Shown: in pieces, positions 1 to 11,446 of the stretch
How positions within the stretch are numbered: the stretch's first letter is position 1
How the letters are laid out: each line of letters opens with the position of its first letter
Source: Saururus chinensis
Taxonomy: Eukaryota > Streptophyta > Magnoliopsida > Piperales > Saururaceae
Direction: 5' to 3'
Length of the DNA: 64,000 nucleotides
Assembly (NCBI GenBank): GCA_035235625.1
Contig: CP141150.1
Location: 3,596,001 to 3,660,000 of the forward strand
Notes under the pieces: model-generated
Told to the model about the DNA's origin: nothing
The model's input: only the letters and a program-made list of their open reading frames with translations
The model's database searches: none
Program-made: the position numbers and the translations under genes

Positions 1-1559
1 AATATTACTCGTGATCATACCATCGGTAACTAACTATCGCAACCAAGAGGCGTGCTAGGCTACGGCCAGCAGTGCCAGTGCTAAATTTAGTTGTAGCAAG
101 TAAGCAGGGTAAGAGCCTGCGGGGCTGCTAGTTGCAGTCGTGCCCAACAAGCCATACTGATGCAGAGTTTGCAAGTCGTGCCAGTGGCTAGATTTGGCCG
201 CTGAGGCGTTGAGCTACGTGCCCAACCCTGGCCCTCCCCATTGTGGGCTTGTTGAGACAGGCTCGACTCCGCCACTAATTTCAATGGAAAATAGAAGGCT
301 TGGGGTGGCTAATAGTAAAATAGTGGGGGTCTATGGGGTGGGCTAAACTATAAAAAAAATGCTCTATTTTTTATAAGTTCCCTCATAAAATCTTTAAAAT
401 TTCTCACATAAGCCTTATAATATATGATTTTTTTTCTTACTTACTTTACTCGAATCTACCTCTTCCTCCTTCATTCTTTTATGGCTTCGACATTGGCCAT
501 AGTGCTGCTGGCTGGCGACCTCCTCCTCTTCTTTTTATCTTCTTCCTACCCTTTCTCAACGCCTATGCATCAAGGTCATTGTTAAAGCTGCACCTTTTTT
601 GGTTGCGCCAGCTGTGGAGGTTGCCGCAAGTGGTGGTCATATCTGGTATGCCCTCTTGGCCACCACCTGATCTAGCCTAGCGAGGTTGCGACCAGGAATC
701 CAGGATCTAACTAGGTGGCCATGGCTGCAATTAGGAGGCCTGTCCGTGGCCAAGAGGCTAGGACCTCACCTGGTCAGAAGGTAGCGCCTTTGGCCTGACC
801 TAGAGAAGAATAAAGGGGAGGATGTAGGGTTGCGTAGCTATTGTCAACACCGACAAAGCCAAAGATGCCGCAATTGAAGATGTTATTGCTAGAGCAATTG
901 AAGGGAGAAGGAGATATATGTTTTAATTGGGGGTAATGTGTGAGCGAAAGAGTAGGGGTTTAAACATCTAATAAAAATATGTTAAATGTTTAATTAGAAT
1001 TTAGAACGGAGGGGATGATTTGGGCATATAAACACATAAACGAAGGCTCCAAATTATGTAGAGTACAATTTTTCTTTAAAAAAATTTATCCCATTTGATA
1101 AACCAAATTGTTGAAGGGTTCTCAAGAAATATTTTCTGATCCTTTTGTTCTCTCCGTAAGGCTATTGTGATAAAGTTGGCTAAAGAATAGTTTAAGATAA
1201 CACCGTAAAATTCATTATACAAAACATATGTAAAACGATGTATAATGACACCTTTTAGGAAGAGACGTCATAACCTTTACCAAATAGCCGTGTCAAAAAT
1301 TGAAGTGGTATAAGAATTGATCGATGACTAGAATGTGACGATCATTCGGGTTCAAGAAACGTCAAAACAGAAACTCAACGATCGTGCAATCATCGTTCGA
1401 TTGGTATACTGTGAAAATGGAAATATAAAATGACCCGGGGTCCTTTTTTCATGGTAAAAACACAACACGTACATGAGTAGGAATCTTGTTAGAAAGCAGT
1501 CCATTCACATGCGTGAATTGCAGTTGTGCACTGCATTAGCATACAGGATTTTTAAGGGA
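1..1559. other. gene-free region
   Basis: No reading frame here resembles a known protein, and frames longer than about 65 codons are absent. Positions 480-950 are richer in GC than their surroundings and repeat words such as GGCCA and CCTAGC, as the block at 28,230-28,560 also does, so both may be filler of non-autonomous DNA transposons. I could not find terminal inverted repeats to prove this. Confidence 0.5.
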
Positions 1560-3660
1560 TTATATGTACGCAATTTTGTGCATGAAATCCTGCATCTTCA
1601 ATAAAATTTTGTGTATAGCTTTACCTTACCATAGTAGGATTATATTGAGATTTCAATTGTGTTTTCTCTGCCTTCTTTAATTTACCAGTGTAGTACCATA
1701 TGATGATGCTTGATGTTTATGCCAGTGATTTCTTCAATTACAGTCTGACACAGTTTGGGAAGCTGAGATAAGGAAATTTTTTGAAACAAGCAAATGGAAG
1801 GAAGGTACAGGTGTGGTATGGTAATCTGTCTTAACCCTCTGGTAAGGATTGATGATCGACCGAAAGATGGAAGCTGCTTGCTACCAAATGGATCTATTTG
1901 TTTTATATAATTGTGTACAAAGAAATTTCTTATTGCATTCCTATCATAGTAATAAAGTCTATATTTTGGTTCACTTTGGATTATTTCGGTTCGTTTTATA
2001 TTCAGAAAATTTTGGAAGTGTACAAAGAAAAAAAAGAAGGAAGAAGAAATATAAGGAAAAAGGAGACCCAAAAAAAGAATTTACCATAAATGTAAACACC
2101 TAAAAATAACTTGCCAAACCATAAAAACTTTTAAAACTATCTTGCCTAAATTTTAAAAAATAAAAAATTGACTTACCTAAAATGTAAATAATCTGAAACT
2201 TACCTGCCAAAAATGTAAAAACTAAAAATAACCTGCCTAAAAAGTAAATTTTGCAAAATTTTAGCAAGAAATTTGAAATTATGAAAAATTTAGCAAAATA
2301 AACAAAATTTTGAAATAAATTTCGGTCTAGGCCCATTTCACTTAAATTAACAATTTTTTGCAAAATTTTCTACCATGTTTCGTATGCAATGAGAAGATAT
2401 TTTTTCTTAAATCACAAAGTGAATGTGCTTTCACATATAATTCAAAGTCCACTATTATTTGTTTATTTAGGATAGTGATATTTTTACACCTATTTTTTAT
2501 TTATTATAGGCCTGATACCACTTATGATTGGATAGGGAAAAATTAATCTCATGTTGTCAAGTGGGACCCACCTTCCCTATCCAATCAAGGCCTATTTAAC
2601 ATAGAGAAATGGGTAAATATCATTTTCCTTTATTTTTAGCCTTTAATCTCTCTTCATCATCCCAGCTCATCTTATTTTTCTCATCAAATGTAATAAGGTG
2701 CTCGTACACCTTACACAAAAAAAATGGTGCTTTTACAACATATATATAAGATTTAACTCCCTCATCATCTTTTCATGCTTCTTCTCTTTGTGGATTTTAG
2801 AAGCTATCCTCAACCTCCTCCACCTTGAAACTTGTTTATGCTAGGACCGGTTCATTGAAGGCTTTCTTCTCATGAGTAAAAAGTTTCCCATGATTGACTT
2901 TATCATCAAATTATTCCTCAATGATACTATTTACTTCATTTAGAAAGAGAGGATGATAATTTTCAACAATGGAAATTCTTCAAATTCCTAAATTTTCAAG
3001 AAACTTGAAGTTGAGCTCATCTATGTTTCTTCCTCTTCTCCACATCTTCATAAGGTGTTAATACCCTTCTAGAAATCTAGGCGAGGATTGTAATTTATTT
3101 TTCTTTCTCAGTTTTAATGTCTCTTTGTACTCTTTCACCTGTTAGTGCTTAATAGAAAAAGAATTCCCCCCCCCCCCCTATTACCTGGCAAAAACAAACA
3201 TAAATTCCTTTTATCATACATTAATACCTTTATTTAATTTTTTAAAATGAAATTTGAAAAACTAAATGGAGATATTAATATAAGACTGTGTAAAGGTTTT
3301 GTAAAGAATTCTTTACCTAAATAAACTTTTCAGTAAGAAATAGACCAAAACTCAACCATAAGAATTGATGTGAGTGGGAGTGATGAGATGGCATTACCAA
3401 CTCATATATTAAGATTTTCTTGCAACAAGCAACTATTAATGCCGTCACTATTGTTGGTTCATCTATCTATATTGGCCTTGTCGATCGCATTTATGGACGG
3501 GAAGCAATAATGCTCAATTGGGAGTAAAAAATAGGAGAGGCTGGAAGAGAGAGGAGGTGCATGATCAGAGAAGGCATATTGAATACTAAATACGATTGAA
3601 AAACGAAGGATGGTCATTAATGGTTGATCTAATTAGAGCATGTTGTAAATCTGGATAATC
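1560..3660. repeat. NB-LRR-cluster spacer repeat, copy 1
   Basis: This stretch shares ordered blocks with five other places in the window. Block A (about 1,612-1,850, with CTTTACCTTACCATAGTA) matches 3,870-4,060 and 6,690-6,840. Block B (about 2,378-2,700, with CTTAAATCACAAAG and CAGCTCATCTTATTTTTC) matches 4,060-4,200, 6,890-7,060 and 61,620-61,800. Block C (3,290-3,410, with CAGTAAGAA and AACTCAACCA) matches 5,010-5,150, 7,107-7,180, 25,590-25,760 and 61,850-61,890. Block D (3,430-3,660, with TGATCAGAGAAGGCAT) matches 5,230-5,640, 26,040-26,690 and 48,880-49,510. No coding is apparent. One copy lies just upstream of NB-LRR 1 and another just downstream of NB-LRR 2, so I infer an intergenic spacer of a tandem cluster. 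Confidence 0.6.
2470..2628. mobile_element. MITE (GATATTTTTACAC family)
   Basis: A short element with a hairpin: TGATTGGATAGGGAA at 2,525-2,539 is the exact inverse of 2,573-2,587. Its outer ends, around GTGATATTTTTACACC on the left and GGTAAATATCAT on the right, are also inverted relative to each other. The same family occurs at about 25,862-26,006 inside another MITE, and its right half lies at 48,848-48,875 next to NB-LRR 1. There is no coding capacity. Confidence 0.55.
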
Positions 3661-3779
3661 CTGACTCGGCATTGGGCAATGCATATATACAAGCAGTGCA
3701 AATCGTAGCATAATTGTGCATCTCAAACAAACCCACCCCAATTTTGCTGTCTAGTCATCACATAGTGCCTCAATTACTC

Positions 3780-6090
3780 TTCTAGCCCATCTTTCGGCTT
3801 TTAAGGGGGATTATATATTTATAAGTATGTAACCGAGTGCATATATATGAAGTCTTGAACATGCAATTGCCAAAGTATACAGTAGCTTTACCTCGCCATA
3901 GTAAAGACCTGCCTGGTGTTTCAATTTGTGTTTTCTCTATGGCTTCTGTGGGAAGATGGAAACCTGTGTTAGTAAAGAAACTCTTTGAAACAATTGGTAT
4001 GAACATACAGGTAATGTGGTGATCCATGGTTGTCCGTCTTAATCATCTAGAGTTTTATGTACAAGCAATGAGATAATCTCTCTTAAATCACAAAGTTTTT
4101 GTGCTTTAATAAATAATTCATAGCCCACTAAATAACCTCCAATGTTTCTCCATCACCCCAACTCATCTTATTTTTCAGATTATAAATGGTCCCTTCTAGA
4201 CCTCCTAAAAAAAGGAGCAATCAAACTATTAATATATAAACCCCCGACAGCTTTTCAAAAGGTTGATAAACATTAATATAAATTACTCTCCTTTCAAATC
4301 AACGTTGAAAACCCACCCCTCATTCTAAATTTGAAACCCCTAAGCTGCCGCCCCTCCACCGTCCCCTCCGAAGACGCCATCGGTCAGCAAAAGGCTACAA
4401 GTGCCGTTTATCTTAAATGAAAGGAAACTCATCTAGAGATTTTAACAAATTTGGCAAGGAGATAAACTTGAGTCGGACCTCGTGGTCACACTTCCAGAGT
4501 CGTTGAGTCTTGAGTGATCTCATTCCTACAAATTCTATAATTACGCTCCCTCCAGATGAAGTAGATCTTTCAATTCAGGTAAACTTCAATAATGGTGCTC
4601 GATGTTGGATATGTGCTGCAATTGCAAAGGAAGAAGAGGTGGTCAATAAAAATATTTGATATCCAGATAGGAAAGATCAATACAAAGCACTCCAAGAATA
4701 GATCGAAGGATCCACTTAGAGTAACCACAAAAGAATTAAAGATGTTCTGCACATTCTGACTCGTTCATGCAAAGTACACAACGGTTAACCAACACTTCCC
4801 CACCTCCGAATCTCAGTAAGGGTAAGAAGCCTACAATTGGAAAAGATAATTAGTGGAAGACTGATTATTAATATTATTTTTATTTTGGCATTGCGAGCTG
4901 TTAGATGATGATCCAATGGCTCGCGTTAAATGAGGGGGGCTGGTAAGTGAATCACACAGTCCACATGCAGCTGGCTCTTGCGTTTTGACATGCATCGAGC
5001 CCATACTAACGAGACTCTATATAATAGGTCTTATGCAAGCGTTTTTGGAGCCATTTCGCCCATCCTTAGATTTTTTTCAGTAAGAGTTATACCATAAGTC
5101 CATAACTCAACCAAATGAATTGATCTGAGTAAGAGCGATGGGATGACACTATAATACTCCCTTCATCTTAAAATAAGTATCTTATTTAATTTTTTTAAAT
5201 AATTTATTTTAGAAAACTAAATAGGACATAACGGAGATAACTATTATAACAGCAACATTGAACGTTGTCACTATCGTTGTTTCTCTTTCAACTTTGACGT
5301 TTTTCTTTGAAAAATGCTTATGTGACGTTAACGTATGGACTGCGCGACGCCATGCCATCATGACAACTGTTTAAAACGAGCCCCACCTACACATGAAATG
5401 GATCTAGATGATGATGCAACTTGTATACGTATGAAAGTTTGCGTTACAGTGGCATAATTCTTAATTATGCATTTATGGAGGGGAAGGAATAATGGTCAAG
5501 TGGGGGTAAAGAATTGAAGGATGCTGAGGGATGGACAGAGAGAGAAAGAGGGAGTGAATGATCAGAGAAGGCATTGAATGATATTGAATAACGAAGGACG
5601 CGCATTAATGATCGAACTAATAGATCATCATGTATCTAAATGTTGTTGAAGTTGACATAGAAATCTTTTTACATGTGAAATGCCGGAGTGACTAATAAGC
5701 CCCAAGAAACAAGTGTTCTGTACCACCTCCTCATCGACCTAACTGAAAAAAAGAATAAAATTCTTCCCATCCCTCCCTCTATTTTACTTCAAATTTAAAA
5801 ATAAATGTTATCTCCCACCTCTCCTCTTTCCATTTTGCAGTAATTGTAGTTGCGGTGGCCGGGCTTGCTGTTGGCGACCCTTTTCCATTGAGGTTGTGAC
5901 TAGCCTAGCCACTGCAGGCTTAACTGTGGCCGTATGGCGAAATGCACAACCAATAACCTGGTTGTAGCCAGTTTTTTTCCTGAAAAATAAAAAAATAAAC
6001 TTTATTTAGGATGGGTGAACTCGAGTCATTTTATTAATATTAATTATAACTTATAAATAAATAAAGTATTTTACAAACCTGACCTTTGGG
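3780..6090. repeat. NB-LRR-cluster spacer repeat, copy 2
   Basis: This is the most complete left-side copy: block A at 3,870-4,060, B at 4,060-4,200, C at 5,010-5,150, a roughly 80-bp MITE with CTCCCTTC-type ends at 5,156-5,232, D at 5,237-5,640, and E at 5,690-6,090. Blocks D and E match 48,880-49,875, immediately upstream of NB-LRR 1, in the same order. Unlike copies 4 and 5, the MITE here is empty, with no second MITE nested in it. No coding is recognisable. Confidence 0.6.
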
Positions 6091-6689
6091 GAATTGTTTT
6101 ATTGAGCTTCCAATGTCAGGGGATTAGAAAGGAACAAACTTGCCAAAATAGGTTTAGTGGGTAAATTCCATTTACGTAGAAATGTTTGAAAGTTGACTCA
6201 AAATTGGATATTGCGTGCATGCATGCTTCATGTGCAATAGCCTCCTCAGTTTTGGTGGAATCAGGTCGTATTGCTTAAAAGCCATTTCTAAAGCGGCTTC
6301 TTAAAACGGAATTAGACCATTTGATAAGGTAACGCACCTCATCGCATCAGACCATATGACATAGATATAAAAAATGCACTTCTAACGTTGAGTTGCATAC
6401 GTAGTGCGTTCAGACTAAAGGGCTTTTTCAGTTCAGCGGCAAGCTGAGTCACTTTCATGGTTCATCAAGAAAACAAAAAGTTACTTTTGTATTTGAAAGA
6501 TTTCTTCCGTGCATAGATGTTGATAACCCTATCTCTGTCTGACAGAATCATAAACCAGGTTTTATTAGACAGATTAAAATTGGTCTCACATGATAATAGG
6601 ACGACTCACTTATCTCTATCAAATCAAAAACTTCGTATAAAGTTTTGTTGGATAAAAAATGATGTAAGAAAACAATTATCCACACTGTA
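6091..6689. other. gene-free region
   Basis: AT-rich sequence between spacer copies. I see no gene, no clear terminal repeats and no match to the other spacer blocks. Confidence 0.4.
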
Positions 6690-7375
6690 TGTACCATATG
6701 AAATGATGATGCTGGATGTTTATGCCCAGTGGGGTGAATTCTTCATTTACGTACAATCTGTAACAGTTGTGGGAAGATGATATGTTGCTGAGATAAGGAA
6801 ATTGATGGTAAACTGTCTTAACCATCTAGCAAGATTTTTAGATCAATGGAACGTTGCTACAAAATGGAGGTTTAAGAACAAAAAGGACTTTCTCCTTGCA
6901 TTTTCTATGGTATTGAGATGATAATTTGAAATATAATTTATTCATGTGAATTGCAAATAGTCTATAGTCAACTATTGTTTATAGCCAGCCCAGTTCATCT
7001 TAATTTACACATCAGATTTAATAAGGTGATCGAATGTACAACATAAGATTTAATATGCTCTGCATAATTTTTTGTAGTGGAATTCTTCCCGGGGATACAT
7101 TTGCTCAGTAAGAATTGCATCAAAACCCAACCAAAGAATTTGATTTGTGTAGTGATGGGAAAAACTAGTCATTGGAAATGTTCTATGGGCTAGTGGTAGA
7201 TACGCCTATTTAATATTTGACATATTTAGATAATTTATACGTATTTAAAAGTAAGTAAATTGAGGCATAAATTTAAGTTTACGTATTAAAATATTAATAA
7301 ATATAAGGTCACATAGTAAAACGGTTCTACTGATACCTTCTCTGGGATGAGATGGTGCTACCAATAAACACTAAA
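6690..7375. repeat. NB-LRR-cluster spacer repeat, copy 3
   Basis: Block A at 6,690-6,840 shares GTACCATATGA..GATGATGCT and the phrase GTCTTAACCATCTAG with copies 1 and 2. Block B is at 6,890-7,060 and block C at 7,107-7,180. It then passes directly into the segment duplicated at 58.9 kb. No coding is seen. Confidence 0.5.
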
Positions 7376-7377
7376 TA

Positions 7378-8670
7378 AATAACCGCATCATTTGTTACAT
7401 GTCATTCTATCAAGACATTTTTTGCAAACACCATTAGTGAGGGTACCATTTTGATATGTCCGAGTCTACATATCAAAATTATTACCCTATATATTGAATA
7501 AGTCGATGACCCCTATTAATGGCGACTAATCTTCTTTAGTCCAATTCCCTTGGCCACTTAAACACTGAGAGATATTCGGGTGCGCTTGGCCCGTGGATAG
7601 CTATGTTGGTTGACTATGAGAATATTTAATGACTTTGAAAGCAACTCACTACCACTTCATTAATTTCTTACAGTGGCCAACTTTACTTGGGAGGAATGAC
7701 ATTGAAAACTATGTTGGGACAGCCGGTCGGGGGCGGTTAATCCACTTTTTGTTTTATTTTTTTGGGTAATACTGTTCAACTGATCTTTTGCTCCGTCATC
7801 CCAAGAATCTACTACATACCCTATTTCTATCCACTTTCCCTTACTAAAACACTCATTGATCCTAACACTCACTCCCTCAGTCTTCTAATAAGTGCCCTAT
7901 TTAGTTTTTTAAAATAAACACTACAAAAAATTGGAGTAATAGCAGCACTTCATTAGCGGCGCTTTTACAAAAGTGCCACTAATGATTAATTATTAGCGGT
8001 GCTTTTATAAAAATGTTGTTAATAATCAATATTACAGTGGCGCTTTTATAAAGCGCCGCTACTAAAATATTATCAGTAGCGCTTTATATAGAAGTGCCGC
8101 TGATATGCTATCATCCGCGGCACTTTATCAGAAAGCGCCACTAAATAATTTAAGCACTATTTTTTTAAACAATAATAAATAATATCATCAGCGTGCCGCT
8201 AATATAATATAATCATCGTCGCTTTACAATAAAGCACCACTAAATAATTTAAAGGAGTATTAATTTTTAAATAATAATAAATACTTTAGAGACGTTTGTT
8301 GAAAAAATGCCAGTAATATATTTAATATATAAAATAAATCTAAACTTAAATTAAGAAAAAATAACCAAAAAACATGTGAATGTATAATAGAGGCATTGTT
8401 ATCAACACTCAATGTTAGCTGAGAAAGTCGGGTAGTCGAGCTCGGGTTAGGTTATTTGAAGCCCAAATATATTTCTATTTTAGAAATAGTAATTTGTCGA
8501 CCTAATCCATGCATACCTAAACATGACCTAATTCGATATTTAGAAAACTTAAAAAAATAACCTTATTATGAAAAATAAAGACAAAAAATCACTCCATTAC
8601 CACTCACCCCTTTCTAACACCAACGCCTCGGTGATAGTCATGCTTCACTTTCCAAATCAAACATCCTCAG
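7378..8670. repeat. duplicated segment, left copy (partner at 58,900-59,560)
   Basis: Long stretches match 58,900-59,560: the run around GCAAACACCATTAGTGAGGG, the phrase GATAGCTATGTTGGTTGACT, and GGACAGCCGGTCGGGGG. At 7,915 the left copy is interrupted by a CACTA-type left end; the shared sequence resumes near 8,590 (AATCACTCCATTACCACTCA, compared with AATCACTTTACCACCACTCA at about 59,478). The right copy is therefore an empty site for that insertion. Shared sequence stops again near 8,670 where element C begins, and picks up at 23,050. Confidence 0.75.
7919..8330. mobile_element. CACTA-type transposon left end (right end missing)
   Basis: Begins CACTACAAAAAATTGG, the hallmark terminus of plant CACTA (En/Spm) transposons. 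It is followed by short inverted motifs of the kind TTAGCGGCGCTTTT / AAAGCGCCGCTA, which resemble the sub-terminal motifs bound by transposase in this superfamily. No matching ...TAGTG end is found before the flanking sequence resumes near 8,590, so the right end is deleted or replaced. There is no coding. Confidence 0.6.
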
Positions 8671-10095
8671 GTGCTATTTAAAAATTAACATATGAAATAA
8701 ATTATTATGATCATATACTTTAAATACAAAACTCTTTTAGGCATCCCTGAGTGTAAGTCCCATAACACTTCACAGTCTAATCCAAATTACAAGTCTAGAG
8801 AGCATAAACACCTTAATTCTCATCTCATAAAATACATCATATCGTGACACAAAATAATACTCGTAGTGAGTCAAGAATATACCTGAGTCAAAGGAAATCA
8901 ATCCACTCAAGGGAATAAACGTCCATCTTACTCTTACGACCTTACTCGTATAATCTTGCTTGTACAACCTTACTCGTATAGCCTTACACTTACAATCTTG
9001 CTCAGAAATTTACGAGTATAGTATTGCCCAAAATATACATACACACTCATACAATCGTACATATACTATTAACAATTGAAGCTCATTAAAATTAATAAGC
9101 TCCAATATCAAATGGAAAGGAATACCACTAGGGCATCATCTTAACCTTCGAGGAGTAACTAGATGTTATAGACTTTTTTGAAGATAAGACACACCAATGC
9201 TCATGGGGCAGAAGATCAAATAGGTAAGAGCAGTTCAATAATATTACTTACCTTAATGCGCAAACATAAATGCCCACACTTTAAGGGCCATACAAACACC
9301 CACAATTTAGGGGTCTTATAGTGCCAACTCAGGACGGAAGCATACATTTTTGCACTTTGGCCAGAATCTTATAGTGCCATACTTGAGCAGAATTATATAG
9401 CGCTCTCAATAGAGCATCAAAAGTATATGCATAATACAACAACAGACCAAATCGAAAATATACATCACTCTCAACAGAGTATCAGACGTCTAAGCTTAAA
9501 TATAGCATACATACAACATCCCGCATGATAAACACCATGACAAAATAAGAGACATGCTCAGCCGACTCATTATCGGCTAACTCAAACACGGAACTTAATC
9601 TATCGAATCCTCAGGTCTCAAACTCATAATGTTAACATATTAGCTTTTCTTATATTTCAAGTTTGAATTAAATAATTTAGGCAGGTATAATTATGCCACA
9701 CTATTCTTCTATCTTACAATCTTCAACTAATCAAACCAAAGCTGATCCTGTTCCAAAACCCTAGTTTGTCAGGGCAACAAACTTCACTTAACCCATCTAT
9801 CTCATAGTCATAACTCACCACTAAACATATCCTTACATATTCATACAGTCTTCTCCATTCACATTATGGCCAAAGCATCTTACTCAAACTTCATCAAACT
9901 AAGCTCCTCAGAGCCAACCTTAATTATCACTTTTTTACTTATACCTCACTTATTATGCTTATTTTTCACTTCATAATCTGTATGTTATGCTTATACAATT
10001 ATGCAACATTTATACTGTCTGACAATCTCCAACATATGCTATAGTCCAAACTAATCCTCGCCCATTAAGCTTACATCCTCCATCTTTCATCATAC

Positions 10096-10963
10096 TGTCA
10101 CGGCCCTAGCCATCCATAGGTGCCGTGCGGCGCTCACAAGGCCAAATAGCCAAGCGAGTAAGCCTTTCTTCGTCAAGGTCATGGCCTTGTGCCATTCGAC
10201 CAAGCATCCAGCCCGCGAAGCCAAGCAGCGAACCCGTCCCAAGGCGGACGTGCGAACGTGCCGGACCACCTCCCAAGCGAGCTGGCCGGAGAGGGACACT
10301 TCCTTGCGATGCACGGATCCAATTTAGGCAACTCGGTCATCCGAACAATCCGTCTCAACCAAGTGCATGCAAGGGTCTTTGTTACCAACACGGCCATAAG
10401 GCCGGACGGCCGCCCGACGAGTCGGAGAGCCCCATCCCACCAGCGGATGGGCTCCTGGCATGATAGCTAGCAAGGCAACATGTTTCGTTGCCATCCGGAT
10501 CAGCCTGTTGCAAGGCTAGGCATCATACCAACAGCTTTGTCAATTCAGCTCACCATGTCCCTCCCTATATAGCATAAGAGATTTCTTGCATTTCTCTGGA
10601 GTGGCAGCCAAAGTGGCCGTACGGGCATGGTATGTCCGAATTCCACGAAACTACCCGAGAACACTCCCAAGGACCCTCAAACACTATATAGGTAGGTGGG
10701 GACATCTTTAGAATCCAAAACGGTGGTAGTTGGCTATGTGTCCCAACATAGCCAACTATGTGTGCGCATCGTTGCGGCATTTCTGCGCAACGTTGCGCAC
10801 ACATGTTGCGCAACGTTGCGGGCCTTCCCCGCAACACCTGCACACATGATATGCAACACTAAGGGCAGTTCCCAAAATGAATGCACACCTCGTATACAAC
10901 ACATTCCCACGTGTGTGCGCCCCAGCACGTGTCACGGGTAGTCCGCTCCGCTACCCCGTGACA
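10096..10963 (+). repeat. putative solo LTR, GC-rich
   Basis: Starts TGTCACGGCCCTAGCC and ends CTACCCCGTGACA, a TG...CA unit typical of plant gypsy LTRs. It is distinctly more GC-rich than the AT-rich flanks. TATA-like words CCTATATAGC (about 10,563) and CACTATATAGG (about 10,683) lie inside. The 5 bp on either side (CATAC and ATATG) do not match, so the target duplication is lost or the boundaries are slightly off. Several short frames inside are by-products of the GC content. Confidence 0.5.
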
Positions 10964-10969
10964 ATATGG

Positions 10970-11195
10970 TACTAAATTCATATTTTCAAGCTGCCTAATG
11001 CTTATGTAGTATGTTAAGATTGTCATAGCATACTACATAAGTTTTGTATTCATATTTTTAAGCAGTCTAGTACCTATGTAGCATGTTAGGACTGCTCTAG
11101 CATGCTACATAAATACTAGATTCATGTTTTTAAGTTGTCAAATGCCTGTGTAGCATATTAGGATTGTCCTAAAATGCTACATAGGAACTGAATTC
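10970..11195. repeat. three tandem hairpin units of about 75 bp
   Basis: Three units begin near 10,970, 11,047 and 11,120, each with TTCATxTTTTxAAG followed by a hairpin. Hairpin 1 pairs TTATGTAGTATG (11,002-11,013) with 11,029-11,040. Hairpin 2 pairs TATGTAGCATG (11,075-11,085) with 11,101-11,111. Hairpin 3 pairs TGTAGCAT (11,149-11,156) with 11,174-11,181. The T to C change between units 1 and 2 is matched by A to G on the opposite arm, so pairing is kept. Confidence 0.75.
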
Positions 11196-11240
11196 TATTT
11201 TTTTCTAGTAATTAGTAATAATTACTACTATATTTAAGGG

Positions 11241-11446
11241 AGTGTTAAGTAAGGGTGGCAGATGCGGATGTCTGTAGACACGGACAAGGGTATGCTCATG
11301 TACGTAGCTCCCTATTAGTGCGGACAAAAAACTTGGTCCGTGTCCATATTCGTGTTCACCTGGACCAAAAAGATTATCCATTCTATATAAAAATAGGCGC
11401 GGATACGGACAAACATACGGACAATGGATGTCCATGAACACCCCTA
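11241..11446. mobile_element. possible small non-autonomous DNA transposon
   Basis: The ends are loosely inverted: AGGGTGGCAGATG on the left, and CATGAACACCCCT on the right, which reads AGGGGTGTTCATG on the other strand. The inside repeats GGACA/TGTCC words. Such ends resemble plant hAT MITEs, but no clear target duplication is visible. Confidence 0.3.

Noticed and set aside
10125..10470. Several overlapping frames of 70-110 codons on both strands
   Set aside because: They fall in the GC-rich solo LTR, overlap each other, and show no protein family.
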